Assembly: GCA_037178975.1 (NCBI GenBank)
Contig: JASJZH010000004.1
Coordinates: forward strand, 372,001-436,000
DNA length: 64,000 nucleotides
Source of the DNA: Oscheius tipulae
Lineage: Eukaryota; Nematoda; Chromadorea; Rhabditida; Rhabditidae
Direction of reading: 5' to 3'
Below the pieces are notes generated by a model, which was not told the origin of the DNA, did not search any database, and worked only from the letters and a program-made list of their open reading frames with translations. The translations under genes were made by a program, and so were the position numbers. Below are positions 63,657-64,000 of this stretch, piece after piece (the first letter of the stretch is position 1; each line of letters opens with the position of its first letter).

Positions 63657-64000
63657 ATGGCCGCCGTCGCTAAAAAGACCCCCACCAAGACCAAGAAGGC
63701 TGCCGCCAAGCCCAAAGCCCCGAAGGTCAAGAGAGCTAGCAAGGTTGGTACACGGTCTCTATCTGTCTCTCTGTCTCCCTGTTTTTCTGTTTGTCCGTCT
63801 TTCTCTCTGTCTCTTTCTATCCAGACCAATCTTCCCCTTTACAGGTAGTCAAGAAGGCCAGTCCCAAGAAGAAGGCAGCAGCTAAGAAGACCACCAAGAA
63901 GGCCTCCCCCAAGAAGGTTGGTAATCCTGTCTTTCGGTCCATAACAAACTTACTGACCACGCGAATTTTGACCAGTTTTCTATGTCCTGTTTCGATCGGA
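63657..64000 (+). CDS. Lys/Ala/Pro-rich basic protein, histone-H1-tail-like (incomplete at window end)
   Basis: Exon 1 63657-63743 encodes MAAVAKKTPTKTKKAAAKPK then APKVKRASK; exon 2 63845-63916 encodes VVKKASPKKKAAAKKTTKKA and SPKK; the gene then continues beyond the window. SPKK units are DNA-minor-groove binding motifs typical of histone H1 tails and related chromatin proteins. No globular winged-helix domain is visible yet. H1 genes are usually intronless, so an H1-like or other AT-hook/SPKK chromatin protein is possible. Function is inferred from composition only. Confidence 0.6.

Overview
The window reads as nuclear DNA of an invertebrate animal. Every confident gene is split by GT-AG introns, many only 35-45 nt long and others several kb. 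The gene set is metazoan: a class C GPCR, RIC-8, a TRPA channel, a MOB1-type protein, the PP2A catalytic subunit, UDP-GlcNAc pyrophosphorylase, a novel-type PKC, a TKL kinase, EPS8, the Sm-F protein and ubiquitin-activating enzyme E1. The phylum cannot be fixed from this sequence. Introns and spacers carry long imperfect GTCTCT/AGAGAC runs in both orientations and a recurrent AAATGTTTCA word, which look like genome-specific signatures.

Layout. 1-1627: 5' spacer with a dispersed repeat. 1628-11053 (+): an 18-exon class C GPCR with two tandem Venus-flytrap modules and no clear cysteine-rich domain. 11738-14214 (-): RIC-8, convergent with the GPCR; a broken copy of its 3' end lies at 14861-14997. 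15180-29561 (-): a 20-exon TRPA-type channel (about 1267 aa) whose ankyrin region is split by a 7.75-kb intron. That intron holds an apparently intact DD37D mariner-like transposon (23679-24948), a long-TIR MITE, a degenerate CGTACCGTCT array and dispersed repeats. 32177-34025 (-): MOB1-like. 34673-36317 (-): PP2A catalytic subunit. 38060-40375 (+): a decayed cysteine-rich multi-exon gene. 40846-42621 (+): UAP1. 43734-45166 (+): nPKC kinase exons bracketed by a 284-bp inverted repeat whose inner arm cuts into an exon. 45778-47585 (+): TKL kinase with a frame problem. 48013-49734 (+): EPS8 middle region only. 50383-50770 (-): SNRPF. 53044-61834 (+): complete 14-exon UBA1. 63657-end (+): start of a Lys/Ala-rich, histone-H1-tail-like protein.

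How they relate. The left half groups signal-transduction genes: an orphan GPCR, the G-alpha chaperone RIC-8, a TRPA channel, and MOB1 and PP2A of phosphorylation control. This could be functional neighbourhood or chance. The right half is housekeeping (UAP1, SNRPF, UBA1) mixed with damaged or partial signalling genes (nPKC, TKL kinase, EPS8) in a zone of duplicated fragments and inverted repeats (about 42.9-50.3 kb), which looks structurally unstable or possibly mis-assembled. The most notable coding finding is the tandem-flytrap GPCR. The most notable structural findings are the inverted repeat in nPKC, the gene-fragment patchwork near 50 kb and the intact transposon in the TRPA intron.
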